DNA of 64,000 nucleotides from Neoroseomonas eburnea (GTDB lineage: Bacteria > Pseudomonadota > Alphaproteobacteria > Acetobacterales > Acetobacteraceae), in NCBI RefSeq assembly GCF_018129005.1, contig NZ_JAAEDL010000006.1, forward strand, positions 1-64,000, given 5' to 3'. Below, piece after piece: positions 28,698 through 38,002 of this stretch (its first letter is position 1; each line of letters starts with the position of its first letter). The notes beneath the pieces are model-generated. The model had not been told where the DNA came from and searched no databases. It saw nothing but the letters and a program-made list of their open reading frames with translations. Position numbers and translations under genes: made by a program.

Positions 28698-30245
28698 ATG
28701 GCGGGACGGCGGAACGTACTTCTCATCGTGGTGGACCAATGGCGCGCGGATTTCGTGCCCTGCCTGGGTGCGTCCTTCCTGCACACGCCGAATCTCGACC
28801 GACTTTGCCGCGAGGGTGTGACCTTCCGCAACCATGTCACCACCGCCGTGCCCTGCGGGCCGGCGCGCGCGTCGCTGCTGACCGGCCTCTATCTGATGAA
28901 CCATCGCGCGGTGCAGAACACGGTGCCGCTCGACGCGCGCCACATGAATCTTGGCAAGGCGCTCCGGCTCATCGGCTACGATCCGGCGCTCATCGGCTAC
29001 ACCACTTCGACCCCGGACCCGCGCACGACCGGCCCGCGCGACCCGCGCTTCACCACGCTGGGCGACCTGATGGACGGGTTCCGCAGCGTCGGCGCCTTCG
29101 AACCCTCCATGGACGGCTATTTCGGCTGGCTGGCCCAGAAGGGCTACAGGCTGCCGGAGCGCCGCACCGACATCTGGCTGCCCGAGGGAGAGGACGCCGC
29201 GCCCGGTGCGACCGACCGGCCCTGCCGCATCCCGTCGGAGCTCTCCGACAGCGCCTACTTCACCGAGCGTGCGCTGACCTATCTGAAGGGCAAGGGCAGC
29301 AAGCCGTGGTTCCTCCACCTCGGCTACTGGCGGCCGCATCCGCCCTTCGTTGCCTCGGCGCCTTACCATGCCATGTACCGGCCGGAGGACATGCCGGCGC
29401 CGATCCGCGCCGCGACGGCGGAGGAGGAGGCGGCGCAGCACCCGCTGCTCGGCCACTATCTCGAAGCGATCCGCCAGGCCTCCTTCTTCGAGCGCGCGGA
29501 CGGGCGCGGCGCCGAGCTCGACGGGCGCGAGATCGCACAGATGCGTGCCACCTATGCGGGCCTGATCAGCGAGGTCGACGACTGCCTCGGCCGCGTCTTC
29601 GCCTATCTCGACGAGACCGGCCAATGGGAGGACACGCTGGTGATCTTCACCAGCGACCATGGCGAGCAGCTCGGCGACCATCACCTGCTCGGCAAGATCG
29701 GCTACTTCGACGAGAGCTTCCGCGTTCCGCTGGTGGTGAAGGATCCCGACGCGCCGGAAGTCGGCGGCCGCATCGAGAATGCCTTCACCGAGAGCGTCGA
29801 CGTCATGCCGACCATCCTCGACTGGCTGGGCGGCGACATCCCGCGTGCCTGCGACGGGCGTTCAATCCTGCCCGTGCTGCACGGCAGCCGGCCGGCGGAC
29901 TGGCGGCGCTTCCTCTCCTACGAGTTCGATTTCCGCGACGTCTTCTATGACCAGCCGGAAGGGCGCCTCGGTCTCGGGATGGAGGAGGCGTCGCTGATGG
30001 TGGTGCAGGACGAGCGGCGGAAGTACGTGCACTTCGCCGCGCTGCCGCCGCTGTTCTTCGATCTCGAGAAGGACCCGCACCAGTTCCGCAACCTGGCGCT
30101 GGATCCGGCCCATGCGGTCGAGCTGCGCGACTACGCGCAACTCGCGCTGTCCCACCGCATGACGCATGCCGAGCGCACGCTCACGCATTTCCGCGCCACC
30201 CCGCACGGGCTGGAGAACCGGCTCGTTCCGACCACCACCGCCTGA
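28698..30245 (+). CDS. Phosphonate monoester hydrolase (sulfatase fold)
   Basis: The start ATG 28698 has AGGAG 10 bases upstream, giving 515 residues. The protein follows the known rhizobial and Burkholderia phosphonate monoester hydrolases closely: NVLLIVVDQWRADF, then VPCGPARASLLTGLYLMNHR with C53 as the residue converted to formylglycine (C-x-P-x-R), then AVQNTVPLD, PALIGYTTSTPDPRTT and TSDHGEQLGDHHLLGKIGY. These enzymes cleave phosphonate monoesters and also phosphodiesters, using metal ions and the formylglycine hydrate. No signal peptide is seen, so it acts in the cytosol on imported substrate. It heads a tight operon with three binding proteins. A formylglycine-generating enzyme must be encoded elsewhere. 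Confidence 0.88.
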   Translation: MAGRRNVLLIVVDQWRADFVPCLGASFLHTPNLDRLCREGVTFRNHVTTAVPCGPARASLLTGLYLMNHRAVQNTVPLDARHMNLGKALRLIGYDPALIGYTTSTPDPRTTGPRDPRFTTLGDLMDGFRSVGAFEPSMDGYFGWLAQKGYRLPERRTDIWLPEGEDAAPGATDRPCRIPSELSDSAYFTERALTYLKGKGSKPWFLHLGYWRPHPPFVASAPYHAMYRPEDMPAPIRAATAEEEAAQHPLLGHYLEAIRQASFFERADGRGAELDGREIAQMRATYAGLISEVDDCLGRVFAYLDETGQWEDTLVIFTSDHGEQLGDHHLLGKIGYFDESFRVPLVVKDPDAPEVGGRIENAFTESVDVMPTILDWLGGDIPRACDGRSILPVLHGSRPADWRRFLSYEFDFRDVFYDQPEGRLGLGMEEASLMVVQDERRKYVHFAALPPLFFDLEKDPHQFRNLALDPAHAVELRDYAQLALSHRMTHAERTLTHFRATPHGLENRLVPTTTA

Positions 30246-30264
30246 CGGACGGAGGAGAACACCC

Positions 30265-31887
30265 ATGCGTCTCGATCGTCGTTCCCTGCTTGCCGGCGGC
30301 GCCGGCCTTCTCGCGATGCCTCGCATCGCCATCGCACAGGCGGACCAGCGCCCATCCATCACGATTGCCGTGCAGAAGGTGAGCAACAGCAACACGCTGG
30401 AGCCTCTGCGTGAACAGTCCAATGTCGGCGAGCGCGTCTTCCTCACCTCCATGTGGGAAGGCCTGCTCGGCCGCGACTATGCGAGCCGCCTGGAGACCAT
30501 CCCGGTGCTTGCGGTCGAGAACCGCCGAATCAGCGACAGCGTCGTAGAGTTCAAGCTGCGTCCGGGCGTGAAGTTCCACAATGGCGATGAACTGACCGCC
30601 GAGGACGTCGCCTTCTCCTTCGGCAATGATCGCATGTTCGGCCCCGCCGGCCCGAACAGCGGCAGCACCATCCGCGTCGGTGAAGCCATGCCGACCAACA
30701 GCGGCAAGCAACTGCCGGTGGAAGTGCCGGCGGTCGCCAACCGCTCCTTCCCCGGCTTCGAGAAGATCGAGATCGTCGATCGCCACACGCTGCGCTGGAT
30801 CAACCGCACGCCGGACGTGACCCTCGAAGGGCGCCTGGCGCGCATCGGCAGCGAGATCGGAAGCCGTCGTGCCTTCGCCGAGGCGGCGACCTGGCTTGAA
30901 TGGGCGCGCAGGCCCGTCACCACCGGCCCGTACAAGGTCGCCGATTTCCGTCCCGACCATTCGCTGACGCTGGCCGCGCACGACGAATACTGGGGCGGCC
31001 GCCCGCCGATCCGCCAGATCCGCTTCGTCGAGGTGCCTGAAGTCTCCTCCCGCGTGAACGGCCTGCTGTCCGGCGAATACCAGTTCGCCTGCGACATCCC
31101 GCCCGACCAGATCGCCGGTATCGAGCGCAACGCGGCCTTCGAGGTGGTGGGCGGCACCATCCCGAACCACCGCCTCACGGTGTTCGACAAGAACCATGCC
31201 TCGCTGCGCAACCCGCTGGTGCGCCGCGCCTTCACGCACGCGATCGACCGGCAGGCGATCGTGGAGAGCCTGTGGGCAGGCCGCACCGAGATCCCCAAGG
31301 GCCTGCAATGGTCCTTCTACGGCGACATGTTCATCGCCGACTGGTCGGTGCCCCGCTACGATCAGACCGAAGCGCGCCGCCTGCTGCGCGAGGCCAACTA
31401 CCGCGGGGAGCCGATCCCCTACCGCCTGCTGAACAACTACTACACCAACCAGGTCGGCACCGCGCAGATCCTGGTCGAGATGTGGCGCCAGGTCGGCCTG
31501 AACGTACAGATCGAGATGAAGGAGAACTGGTCGCAGATCCTCGAACGCTCGCCCACCCGCGCCGTGCGCGACTGGTCGAACTCCGGCCTGTTCAGCGACC
31601 CGGTCTCCTCGCTGGTGAACCAGCACGGGCCGAACGGCCAGCAGCAGCAGGTCGGCGAATACGCGAACGAGGAGTTCAACCGCCTCTCGGTCGAACTCGA
31701 GACCAGCACCGACCGCGCCCGTCGCCGCGCCGCCTTTCAGCGCATGCTGGTGATCGCGGAGCGCGAGGATCCCGCCTATACGGTGCTGCACCAGAACGCG
31801 ACCTTCACCGCGAAGCGCAAGGACATCCGCTGGAAGGCCGCGCCGGCCTTTGCCATGGACTTCCGCGCGCAGAACTGGGGCGCCTGA
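30265..31887 (+). CDS. ABC solute-binding protein, family 5 (first of three tandem paralogues)
   Basis: The 540-residue protein starts at ATG 30265 behind GGAGGAG and has a twin-arginine-like signal (LDRRSLLAGGAGLLAMP). The mature part begins ADQRPSITIAVQKVSNSNTL and keeps the family-5 core LRPGVKFHNGDELTAEDVAFSF. It shares long stretches with the next two genes, such as YRLLNNYYTNQ and EMWRQVGLNVQIEMKENW. It is the most divergent of the three in residues about 50-90, where SMWEGLLGRDYASRLE replaces the Y-EMLIDTDW-type segment of the others, and in the 120-150 loop. It presumably binds a phosphonate ester or related compound in the periplasm. Confidence 0.85.
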   Translation: MRLDRRSLLAGGAGLLAMPRIAIAQADQRPSITIAVQKVSNSNTLEPLREQSNVGERVFLTSMWEGLLGRDYASRLETIPVLAVENRRISDSVVEFKLRPGVKFHNGDELTAEDVAFSFGNDRMFGPAGPNSGSTIRVGEAMPTNSGKQLPVEVPAVANRSFPGFEKIEIVDRHTLRWINRTPDVTLEGRLARIGSEIGSRRAFAEAATWLEWARRPVTTGPYKVADFRPDHSLTLAAHDEYWGGRPPIRQIRFVEVPEVSSRVNGLLSGEYQFACDIPPDQIAGIERNAAFEVVGGTIPNHRLTVFDKNHASLRNPLVRRAFTHAIDRQAIVESLWAGRTEIPKGLQWSFYGDMFIADWSVPRYDQTEARRLLREANYRGEPIPYRLLNNYYTNQVGTAQILVEMWRQVGLNVQIEMKENWSQILERSPTRAVRDWSNSGLFSDPVSSLVNQHGPNGQQQQVGEYANEEFNRLSVELETSTDRARRRAAFQRMLVIAEREDPAYTVLHQNATFTAKRKDIRWKAAPAFAMDFRAQNWGA

Positions 31888-31891
31888 GGCC

Positions 31892-33508
31892 ATGATGCCG
31901 CTGAGCCGCCGCGCGGCGCTGCTGTGTGCCGCTGCCGTCACCCTGCCGCGCCCGGGAATGGCTCAGGCAGATCAGCGGCCTTCCATCACCATTGCGGTCC
32001 AGAAGGTCGTCAACAGCAATACGCTGGAGATGGCGCGCGAGCAGTCCAACGTCGGCACGCGCGTCTTCAATTCCTACTCGGAGATGCTGATCGACACGGA
32101 CTGGATCGGCGATCTCTCGCTGCGGCCCGGCCTCGCCACTGCCTGGCGACGCATCGACGATCGCACGGTGGAACTCGACCTGCGTGAAGGCGTGCGCTTC
32201 CACAACGGCGATCTCATGACCGCGGAGGATGTCGCCTTCTCCTTCGGGCCTGACCGGCTCTGGGGTGCGGGAGGGCGGCAGGCGGGCGGCGCGCTTTTCG
32301 CCGGCGGTGCCGCCGGCGCCGCCGGCAAGGCACCGCCGCCGGAGGTCTCGGCTATCGCCCGTCGTACCTATCCGGGGTTCGAGCGCATCGAGATCCTCGG
32401 GCCGCACAAGGTCCGCTTCGTCAACCGTACGCCCGACATCACGCTGGAGGGCCGCATCGCGCGCAATGTCGGCCTGATCCTGTCGGAGCGCAGCTTCTCA
32501 GAGGCGGAATCCTGGCTCGCCTGGGCACGCCGCCCGGTGGGCACGGGGCCGTATCGCGTCGCGGAGTTCCGCCCCGATCGCGACCTGATGCTGGAAGCCT
32601 TCGACGAATACTGGGGGGGCCGGCCGCCGGTGCGCCGGATCCGCTTCGTCGAGGTGCCCGAGCCGGCGTCACGCGTGAACGGGCTGCTCTCCGGCGAGTT
32701 CGACTTCGCCTGCGACGTGAATCCCGATCAGATCGCGGATGTCGAGCGGAACCCGCGCTTCGAGGTGGTGGGCAGCACCATCACAAACCATCGCCTGACG
32801 GTGTTCGACCGCAACCATCCGCAGCTCCGCGATGCCCGCGTGCGTCGTGCCTTCACCCACGCCATCGACCGCCAGATGATCGTCGATGCGCTGTGGGCCG
32901 GCCGCACGCGCATCCCGAAGGGCCTGCAGTGGGACTACTATGGCGAGATGCTGCAGGCGGACTGGGCCGTGCCGGCCTTTGATCCGGCCGAGGCCCGCCG
33001 CCTTCTGCGCGAGGCCGGCTACCGCGGCGAGCCGATCCCCTATCGCCTGCTCAACAACTACTACACCAACCAGGTCGCGACCGCGCAGATCCTGGTCGAG
33101 ATGTGGCGCCAGGTCGGTCTGAACGTGCAGATCGAGATGAAGGAGAACTGGGCGCAGATCTTCGATCGCAATGCGCCACGTGCCGTGCGCGACTGGTCCA
33201 ACAGCGCGGTGTTCAATGACCCGGTCTCCTCGCTCACCGCGGCCTTCGGGCCGGAGGGGCAGAACCAGCAGGTCGGCGAGTGGCGCAACGAGGAATTCAA
33301 CCGCCTCTCCGTCGAGCTCGAAACCGGCACGGATCGCGCGCGTCGGCGGCTGGTGTTCCGCCGGATGCTCGAGATCGCGGAGCGCGAGGACCCCGTCTAC
33401 ACGGTCCTGCACCAGACGGCGACCTTCACCGCCAAGCGCAAGGACATCCGCTGGCGCGCGGCACAGTCCTTCCTGATGGATTTCCGCAGCAGCAACTGGG
33501 GGGCCTGA
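31892..33508 (+). CDS. ABC solute-binding protein, family 5 (second of three tandem paralogues)
   Basis: The 538-residue protein starts at ATG 31892 (or the next ATG at 31895), 4 bases after its paralogue. It has a signal ending PGMAQADQ, then RPSITIAVQKVVNSNTL and REGVRFHNGDLMTAEDVAFS. A low-complexity Gly/Ala insert (GGALFAGGAAGAAGKAPPP, near residues 132-150) sits where the first copy has a Ser/Thr-rich loop. The C-terminal half, including YRLLNNYYTNQVATAQILV, is nearly the same as in copies one and three. This points to tandem duplication followed by change in the ligand-contact lobe. Confidence 0.85.
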   Translation: MMPLSRRAALLCAAAVTLPRPGMAQADQRPSITIAVQKVVNSNTLEMAREQSNVGTRVFNSYSEMLIDTDWIGDLSLRPGLATAWRRIDDRTVELDLREGVRFHNGDLMTAEDVAFSFGPDRLWGAGGRQAGGALFAGGAAGAAGKAPPPEVSAIARRTYPGFERIEILGPHKVRFVNRTPDITLEGRIARNVGLILSERSFSEAESWLAWARRPVGTGPYRVAEFRPDRDLMLEAFDEYWGGRPPVRRIRFVEVPEPASRVNGLLSGEFDFACDVNPDQIADVERNPRFEVVGSTITNHRLTVFDRNHPQLRDARVRRAFTHAIDRQMIVDALWAGRTRIPKGLQWDYYGEMLQADWAVPAFDPAEARRLLREAGYRGEPIPYRLLNNYYTNQVATAQILVEMWRQVGLNVQIEMKENWAQIFDRNAPRAVRDWSNSAVFNDPVSSLTAAFGPEGQNQQVGEWRNEEFNRLSVELETGTDRARRRLVFRRMLEIAEREDPVYTVLHQTATFTAKRKDIRWRAAQSFLMDFRSSNWGA

Positions 33509-33511
33509 GCC

Positions 33512-35122
33512 GTGACCTCACTTCCTCGCCGCGCAGCACTCGCGGGCAGCGCCGCGCTCGTGCTGCCGCGCTTCGCCATCGCCCAGGCCGACCAGCGGCC
33601 GGTGCTGACCATCGCCGTGCAGAAGATCAGCAACTCGAACACCTTCGAACCGCCCCGCGAGCAGTCGAATGTCGGCTTCCGAATCTCCTATTCCTATGCG
33701 GAGACGCTGATCGATTCCGACTGGTTGGGCGATCTCGGCCAGGTGCCGGGTCTCGCCACCGCCTGGCGGCGCATCGACGACCGTACGGTCGAGTTCGACC
33801 TGCGCGAGGGCGTGCGCTTCCACAACGGCGACATCATGACCGCCGAGGACGTCGCCTTCAGCTTCGGTCCCGATCGCCTGTTCGGCACGGGGGCGGCCCC
33901 GGCCTCGGGCGGCATCACCGCCGGCGCGGCCTCGAAGGAGCCGCCGCGCGAGGTGACCGCGGTCGCCCGCCGCAGCTTCCCGGGCCTGGAGCGTGTCGAG
34001 GTCGTCCGCCCCGGCGTGGTGCGCTTCGTCAATCGCGTGCCCGATGTCACGCTGGAAGGTCGGATCGCGCAGAATGTCGGCGCCGTCTTCTCCCGCCGCG
34101 GCTTCGGCGAGGCGGCGTCCTGGCTCGCCTGGGCGCGCGCGCCGGTCGGTACGGGACCCTACCGCATCGCGGAGTTCCGGCCCGATGCGCAACTCGTGCT
34201 GGAGGCGCATGACGAGTACTGGGGCGGCCGCCCACCGGCCCGCCGCATCCGCCTGATCGAGGTGCCGGAGGTGTCGTCCCGGATCAACGGGCTGCTCTCC
34301 GGCGAATGCGACTTCGCCTGCGACATCCCGCCGGATCAGATCGCCGGCATCGAGCGGAATGCCCGCTTCGAGGTGCTGGGCAGCCCGATCAACAACCACC
34401 GCATCATCTGCTTCGATCGCGGCCATCCGCAGCTGCGCGATCCGCGGGTGCGCCGTGCCTTCACCCATGCGATCGATCGCCAGGCGATCGTGGACAGCCT
34501 CTGGGCTGGCCGGACCGTCGTGCCCAAGGGTCTGCAGCTCGAAAGCTTCGGGCAGATGTTCATCGGCGACTGGTCGGTGCCGAAGCATGATCCGGCCGAG
34601 GCGCGCCGTCTGCTGCGGGAAGCGGGCTACCGCGGCGAGCCGATCCCGTACCGGCTGCTCAACAACTACTACACGAACCAGACGCCCACCGCGCAGGTGC
34701 TGGTCGAGATGTGGCGCCAGGTCGGCCTCAACGTCCAGATCGAGATGAAGGAGAACTGGACGCAGATCACCGACCGCAACGGCCAGCGCGGCGTGCGCGA
34801 CTGGTCGAACACCGCGCTGTTCGGTGACCCGGTGGCCGCCATCCTGCGCGGCTTCGGTCCGAACGGCGAGATGCAGCTCAACGGGGAATGGACGAACGAG
34901 GAGTTCAATCGCCTGAGCGCCGTGGTCGAGACCTCGACCGACCGCGCCGCGCGCCGGGCCGCCTTCCGCCGCATGCTCGAGATCGCCGAGCGGGAGGACC
35001 CCGCCTATACGCTGCTCCACCAGGCGGCGACATTCACGGCCAAGCGCAAGGACATCGAATGGCGCGCGGCCAAGGCCTGGGCGATGGACTTCCGCGCCCG
35101 CAACCTGCGCTTCCCGGGATGA
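33512..35122 (+). CDS. ABC solute-binding protein, family 5 (third of three tandem paralogues)
   Basis: GTG start 33512, 536 residues, 3 bases after the second copy. The signal region SLPRRAALAGSAALVLPRF is twin-arginine-like, followed by QADQRPVLTIAVQKISNSNT. It is closest to the second copy through residues 50-150 (AETLIDSDWLGDL, PGLATAWRRIDDRTVEFDL). It differs near the end of lobe two (ITDRNGQRGVRDWSNTALFG) and at the C-terminus (ARNLRFPG instead of NWGA). Its stop overlaps the ATPase start as ATGA, tying the three binding proteins to the Dpp-type transporter. Confidence 0.85.
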   Translation: MTSLPRRAALAGSAALVLPRFAIAQADQRPVLTIAVQKISNSNTFEPPREQSNVGFRISYSYAETLIDSDWLGDLGQVPGLATAWRRIDDRTVEFDLREGVRFHNGDIMTAEDVAFSFGPDRLFGTGAAPASGGITAGAASKEPPREVTAVARRSFPGLERVEVVRPGVVRFVNRVPDVTLEGRIAQNVGAVFSRRGFGEAASWLAWARAPVGTGPYRIAEFRPDAQLVLEAHDEYWGGRPPARRIRLIEVPEVSSRINGLLSGECDFACDIPPDQIAGIERNARFEVLGSPINNHRIICFDRGHPQLRDPRVRRAFTHAIDRQAIVDSLWAGRTVVPKGLQLESFGQMFIGDWSVPKHDPAEARRLLREAGYRGEPIPYRLLNNYYTNQTPTAQVLVEMWRQVGLNVQIEMKENWTQITDRNGQRGVRDWSNTALFGDPVAAILRGFGPNGEMQLNGEWTNEEFNRLSAVVETSTDRAARRAAFRRMLEIAEREDPAYTLLHQAATFTAKRKDIEWRAAKAWAMDFRARNLRFPG

Positions 35123-36084
35123 CCCTCGTCGCCATCCGCGGCCTTTCGGTCGCCTTCGACGGCATTCCGGCACTGCGCGAGGTGGACCTCGACGTGCCGC
35201 GAGGCGGTGCCGTCGGCATGGTAGGGGAATCCGGCTGCGGCAAGTCGGTGACCTGGCTCGCCGCGCTCGGGCTGCTGCCGGGGCGCGCCACGGTGACCGG
35301 AAGCGTGGCGCTGGACGGGCAGGAACTGCTGGGCGCGCAGGGAGCCACGCTCGACCGCGTGCGCGGCGGTCGTGTCGCCATGATCTTCCAGGATCCGGCG
35401 AGCAGCCTCAACCCCGTGCATCGCCTTGGCACGCAGGTGGCGGAGGCGCTGCGGCTGCATCGCGGCATGGTCGGCACGGCGGCGCGCGCGGAGGCGAAGC
35501 GCCTGTTCGACCAGGTCGGCATCCCCGACGCGGCGCGCCGGCTCGACGCCTATCCGCATGAACTGTCCGGCGGCCAGAACCAGCGCGTCATGATTGCCAT
35601 GGCGCTCGCCGGGCAGCCCGAACTGCTGGTGGCGGATGAGCCGACGACGGCGCTCGACGTCACCATCCAGGCGCAGATCCTCGACCTGCTGAATCGCCTG
35701 CGACGGGAGACGGGAATGGCCCTGGTGCTGATCTCCCATGATCTCGGCGTGGTGTCCGAGACCTGCGAGGAGGTCGCGGTCATGTATGCCGGCCGCATCG
35801 TCGAACAGGCGCCGGCGGAGGCGCTCTTCGCCAATCCGTCGCATCCCTACACGCGCGGGCTGCTGGCGGCGCTGCCGCCGCTCGACGGGCCGCGACAGAA
35901 GCTCGCTGCCATTCCGGGTGGCGTGCCGGAACCATGGGCCATGCCGCGCGGCTGCGCCTTCGCGCCGCGCTGCGCGCGTCGCACGCCGGCCTGCGAGGTG
36001 GCGGTCCCCTCCCACGCCCGCATCGCCGAACGCCACAGCGTCGCCTGCGTGCTGGCCGAGGCGCGGGAGCTCGTCGCGGCATGA
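35119..36084 (+). CDS. Dpp-type ABC importer ATP-binding protein (DppD-like)
   Basis: A 321-residue ATPase with Walker [10 protein letters not shown]-loop [13 protein letters not shown], signature LSGGQNQR, Walker [13 protein letters not shown] and H-loop LISHDLGV. The C-terminal oligopeptide-transporter extension carries the cysteine motif [14 protein letters not shown] that holds an iron-sulfur cluster in some relatives. It starts inside the stop of the third binding-protein gene and overlaps the second ATPase start by 4 bases. It powers uptake of the ligand bound by the three paralogous binding proteins. Confidence 0.9.
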   Translation: MTLVAIRGLSVAFDGIPALREVDLDVPRGGAVGMVGESGCGKSVTWLAALGLLPGRATVTGSVALDGQELLGAQGATLDRVRGGRVAMIFQDPASSLNPVHRLGTQVAEALRLHRGMVGTAARAEAKRLFDQVGIPDAARRLDAYPHELSGGQNQRVMIAMALAGQPELLVADEPTTALDVTIQAQILDLLNRLRRETGMALVLISHDLGVVSETCEEVAVMYAGRIVEQAPAEALFANPSHPYTRGLLAALPPLDGPRQKLAAIPGGVPEPWAMPRGCAFAPRCARRTPACEVAVPSHARIAERHSVACVLAEARELVAA

Positions 36085-37067
36085 GGGCGGCCACACTTCT
36101 TGAAGCGCGCGATCTCGTGCGGCGCTACGTCATGCGACGCGGCCTGCTCGGCCGCAGCGTGCCGGTCACCGCGGTGGCCGGATTGTCACTGACGCTGCAT
36201 CGTGGGCGGACGCTCGGCCTGGTCGGCGAATCCGGCTGCGGCAAGTCGACCACCGGCCGCATGGTTCTGGGCCTCGAAATGCCGGATGCCGGCAGCGTCG
36301 CCTTCGAAGGCCGGCCGATGCCGCCGCCCGGCACGGCCGCCTGGCGGGCGCTGCGCGCGCGGATGCAGATGGTGTTCCAGGATCCGCTCGGGGCGCTCGA
36401 CCGGCGCATGACGGTGGCGGCGCAGGTCGCCGAGCCGCTCGACATCCACGGTGTCGGCGGCGCCGCGGAGCGTGCGGACCGGGTCGAAGCACTGCTCCGC
36501 AACGTTGGCCTGCGGCCCGACCAGGGGGCGCGCTACCCGCATGAGCTTTCGGGCGGCCAGCGCCAGCGCGTGGTGCTGGCGCGGGCGCTCGCCACTTCGC
36601 CGGCCATGCTGGTCTGCGACGAGCCGATCAGCGCGCTCGACGTCTCCATCCAGGCGCAGGTGATGAATCTGCTGGTGGAACTGCAGGCTGAGCACGGCAT
36701 GGCGCTGCTCTTCATCAGCCACGACCTGCGCGCGGTGCGCCAGGTGAGCGAGCGGGTCGCGGTCATGTATCTCGGCACCATCGTCGAGGAAGGCGAGCCC
36801 GACGCGCTGCTGCGCGACGCCCGCCATCCCTACACGCAGGCATTGGTTTCGGCGATTCCGCATCCGGGGCGCAGCGATGGCCGCATCGTCCTGCAGGGCG
36901 ATCCGCCGAATCCCGCGGCGCGCCCCTCGGGCTGCCCGTTCCATCCGCGTTGCCCGGTCGCGGTGGCGCGTTGCGCGCAGGAGGCGCCCGTGCTGCGCGA
37001 CCATCCCGGCGGGCGGCGCGTCGCCTGCCACCTGGCCGATCCGGCCGCCTTCGCGGAGGCCGCGTGA
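36081..37067 (+). CDS. Dpp-type ABC importer ATP-binding protein (DppF-like)
   Basis: A 328-residue ATPase with Walker [11 protein letters not shown]-loop MVFQDPLGALDRR, signature LSGGQRQR, Walker B MLVCDEPISALD, H-loop FISHDLRAV and the C-terminal CPFHPRCPVAVARC extension. It starts with ATG 36081 overlapping the previous stop. Its own stop, TGA at 37065-37067, shares one base with the permease start. With its partner it forms the heterodimeric motor of the importer. Confidence 0.9.
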   Translation: MRAATLLEARDLVRRYVMRRGLLGRSVPVTAVAGLSLTLHRGRTLGLVGESGCGKSTTGRMVLGLEMPDAGSVAFEGRPMPPPGTAAWRALRARMQMVFQDPLGALDRRMTVAAQVAEPLDIHGVGGAAERADRVEALLRNVGLRPDQGARYPHELSGGQRQRVVLARALATSPAMLVCDEPISALDVSIQAQVMNLLVELQAEHGMALLFISHDLRAVRQVSERVAVMYLGTIVEEGEPDALLRDARHPYTQALVSAIPHPGRSDGRIVLQGDPPNPAARPSGCPFHPRCPVAVARCAQEAPVLRDHPGGRRVACHLADPAAFAEAA

Positions 37068-38002
37068 TGCTGCGCTTTCTCGCCTCGCGCCTCGCCCGCG
37101 CGTTGCTGACGATCGCGATGGTCGTGACCTTCGCCTTCGTCGTGCTGCGCCTGTCCGGCGACCCGGCACTGCTGATCATGAGCGTCGATGCGCCGCCGGA
37201 AGCCATCGCCGCCTTCCGCGCCGCCTGGGGGCTCGATGAGCCGCTCTGGATGCAGTACGTGAAGTACTTCGGCGCCATCGTGCAGGGCGATCTGGGGCGC
37301 TCCATGCGCGATGGCCGCGACGCCATCGTGCTGGTCACCGAACGCATCCCGGCGACGCTCGCGCTGACGCTGCCGGCACTCGCGATCAAGATCGGCATCG
37401 GCATCCCGGCCGGCATCTACGCCGCGCTGCACCGGAACTCCCTGACCGACCGGCTGGTGATGACGCTGGCGGTGATGGGATTCACCGTGCCGTCCTTCGT
37501 GCTCGGCCTGCTGCTGGTGCTGGTGTTTGCTGTGCAACTCGGCTGGCTGCCTTCGGGCGGCGACGGGACCTGGCGGCACGCCATCCTGCCGGTCGTCACG
37601 CTCGGCATCGGCGGCGCGGCCGTGCTGGCGCGCTTCACCCGCAGCGCGATGCTGGAGGTGCTCGGCCAGCCGTACATCCGGACCGCGAGCGCCAAGGGCG
37701 TGCCCTGGCGCGCCGTGGTGCGGGGCCATGCGCTGCCCAACGCGGCCATCCCGACCGTGACCATCATCGGCTTCATGGTCGGCAGCCTGATCGCCGGTGC
37801 GGTGGTCGTGGAGAGCGTCTTCTCCTGGCCGGGCGTCGGACGGCTGCTGGTCGTCGCGGTGTCGAACCGCGACCTCGCGGTGGTGCAATGCATCCTGCTT
37901 CTGGTGGCGGCGACGATGGTGGCATCGAACCTGATCGTGGACCTGCTCTACGGCGCGCTCGATCCACGGCTGCGCCAGGCGCGCGCGGGGGGGGCGGGCT
38001 GA
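37067..38002 (+). CDS. Dpp-type ABC importer permease (DppB-like)
   Basis: A 311-residue membrane protein beginning MLRFLASRLARALLTIAMVV, the usual start of DppB-type permeases, with about six helices. The N-terminal periplasmic region contains LRLSGDPALLIM and WGLDEPLWMQYVKYF. The coupling loop TASAKGVPWRAVVRGHALPNA is the EAA motif; FSWPGVGRLLVVAVSNRD follows. One base of its start overlaps the preceding stop, and its stop overlaps the next start, so expression is tightly coupled. Confidence 0.9.
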   Translation: MLRFLASRLARALLTIAMVVTFAFVVLRLSGDPALLIMSVDAPPEAIAAFRAAWGLDEPLWMQYVKYFGAIVQGDLGRSMRDGRDAIVLVTERIPATLALTLPALAIKIGIGIPAGIYAALHRNSLTDRLVMTLAVMGFTVPSFVLGLLLVLVFAVQLGWLPSGGDGTWRHAILPVVTLGIGGAAVLARFTRSAMLEVLGQPYIRTASAKGVPWRAVVRGHALPNAAIPTVTIIGFMVGSLIAGAVVVESVFSWPGVGRLLVVAVSNRDLAVVQCILLLVAATMVASNLIVDLLYGALDPRLRQARAGGAG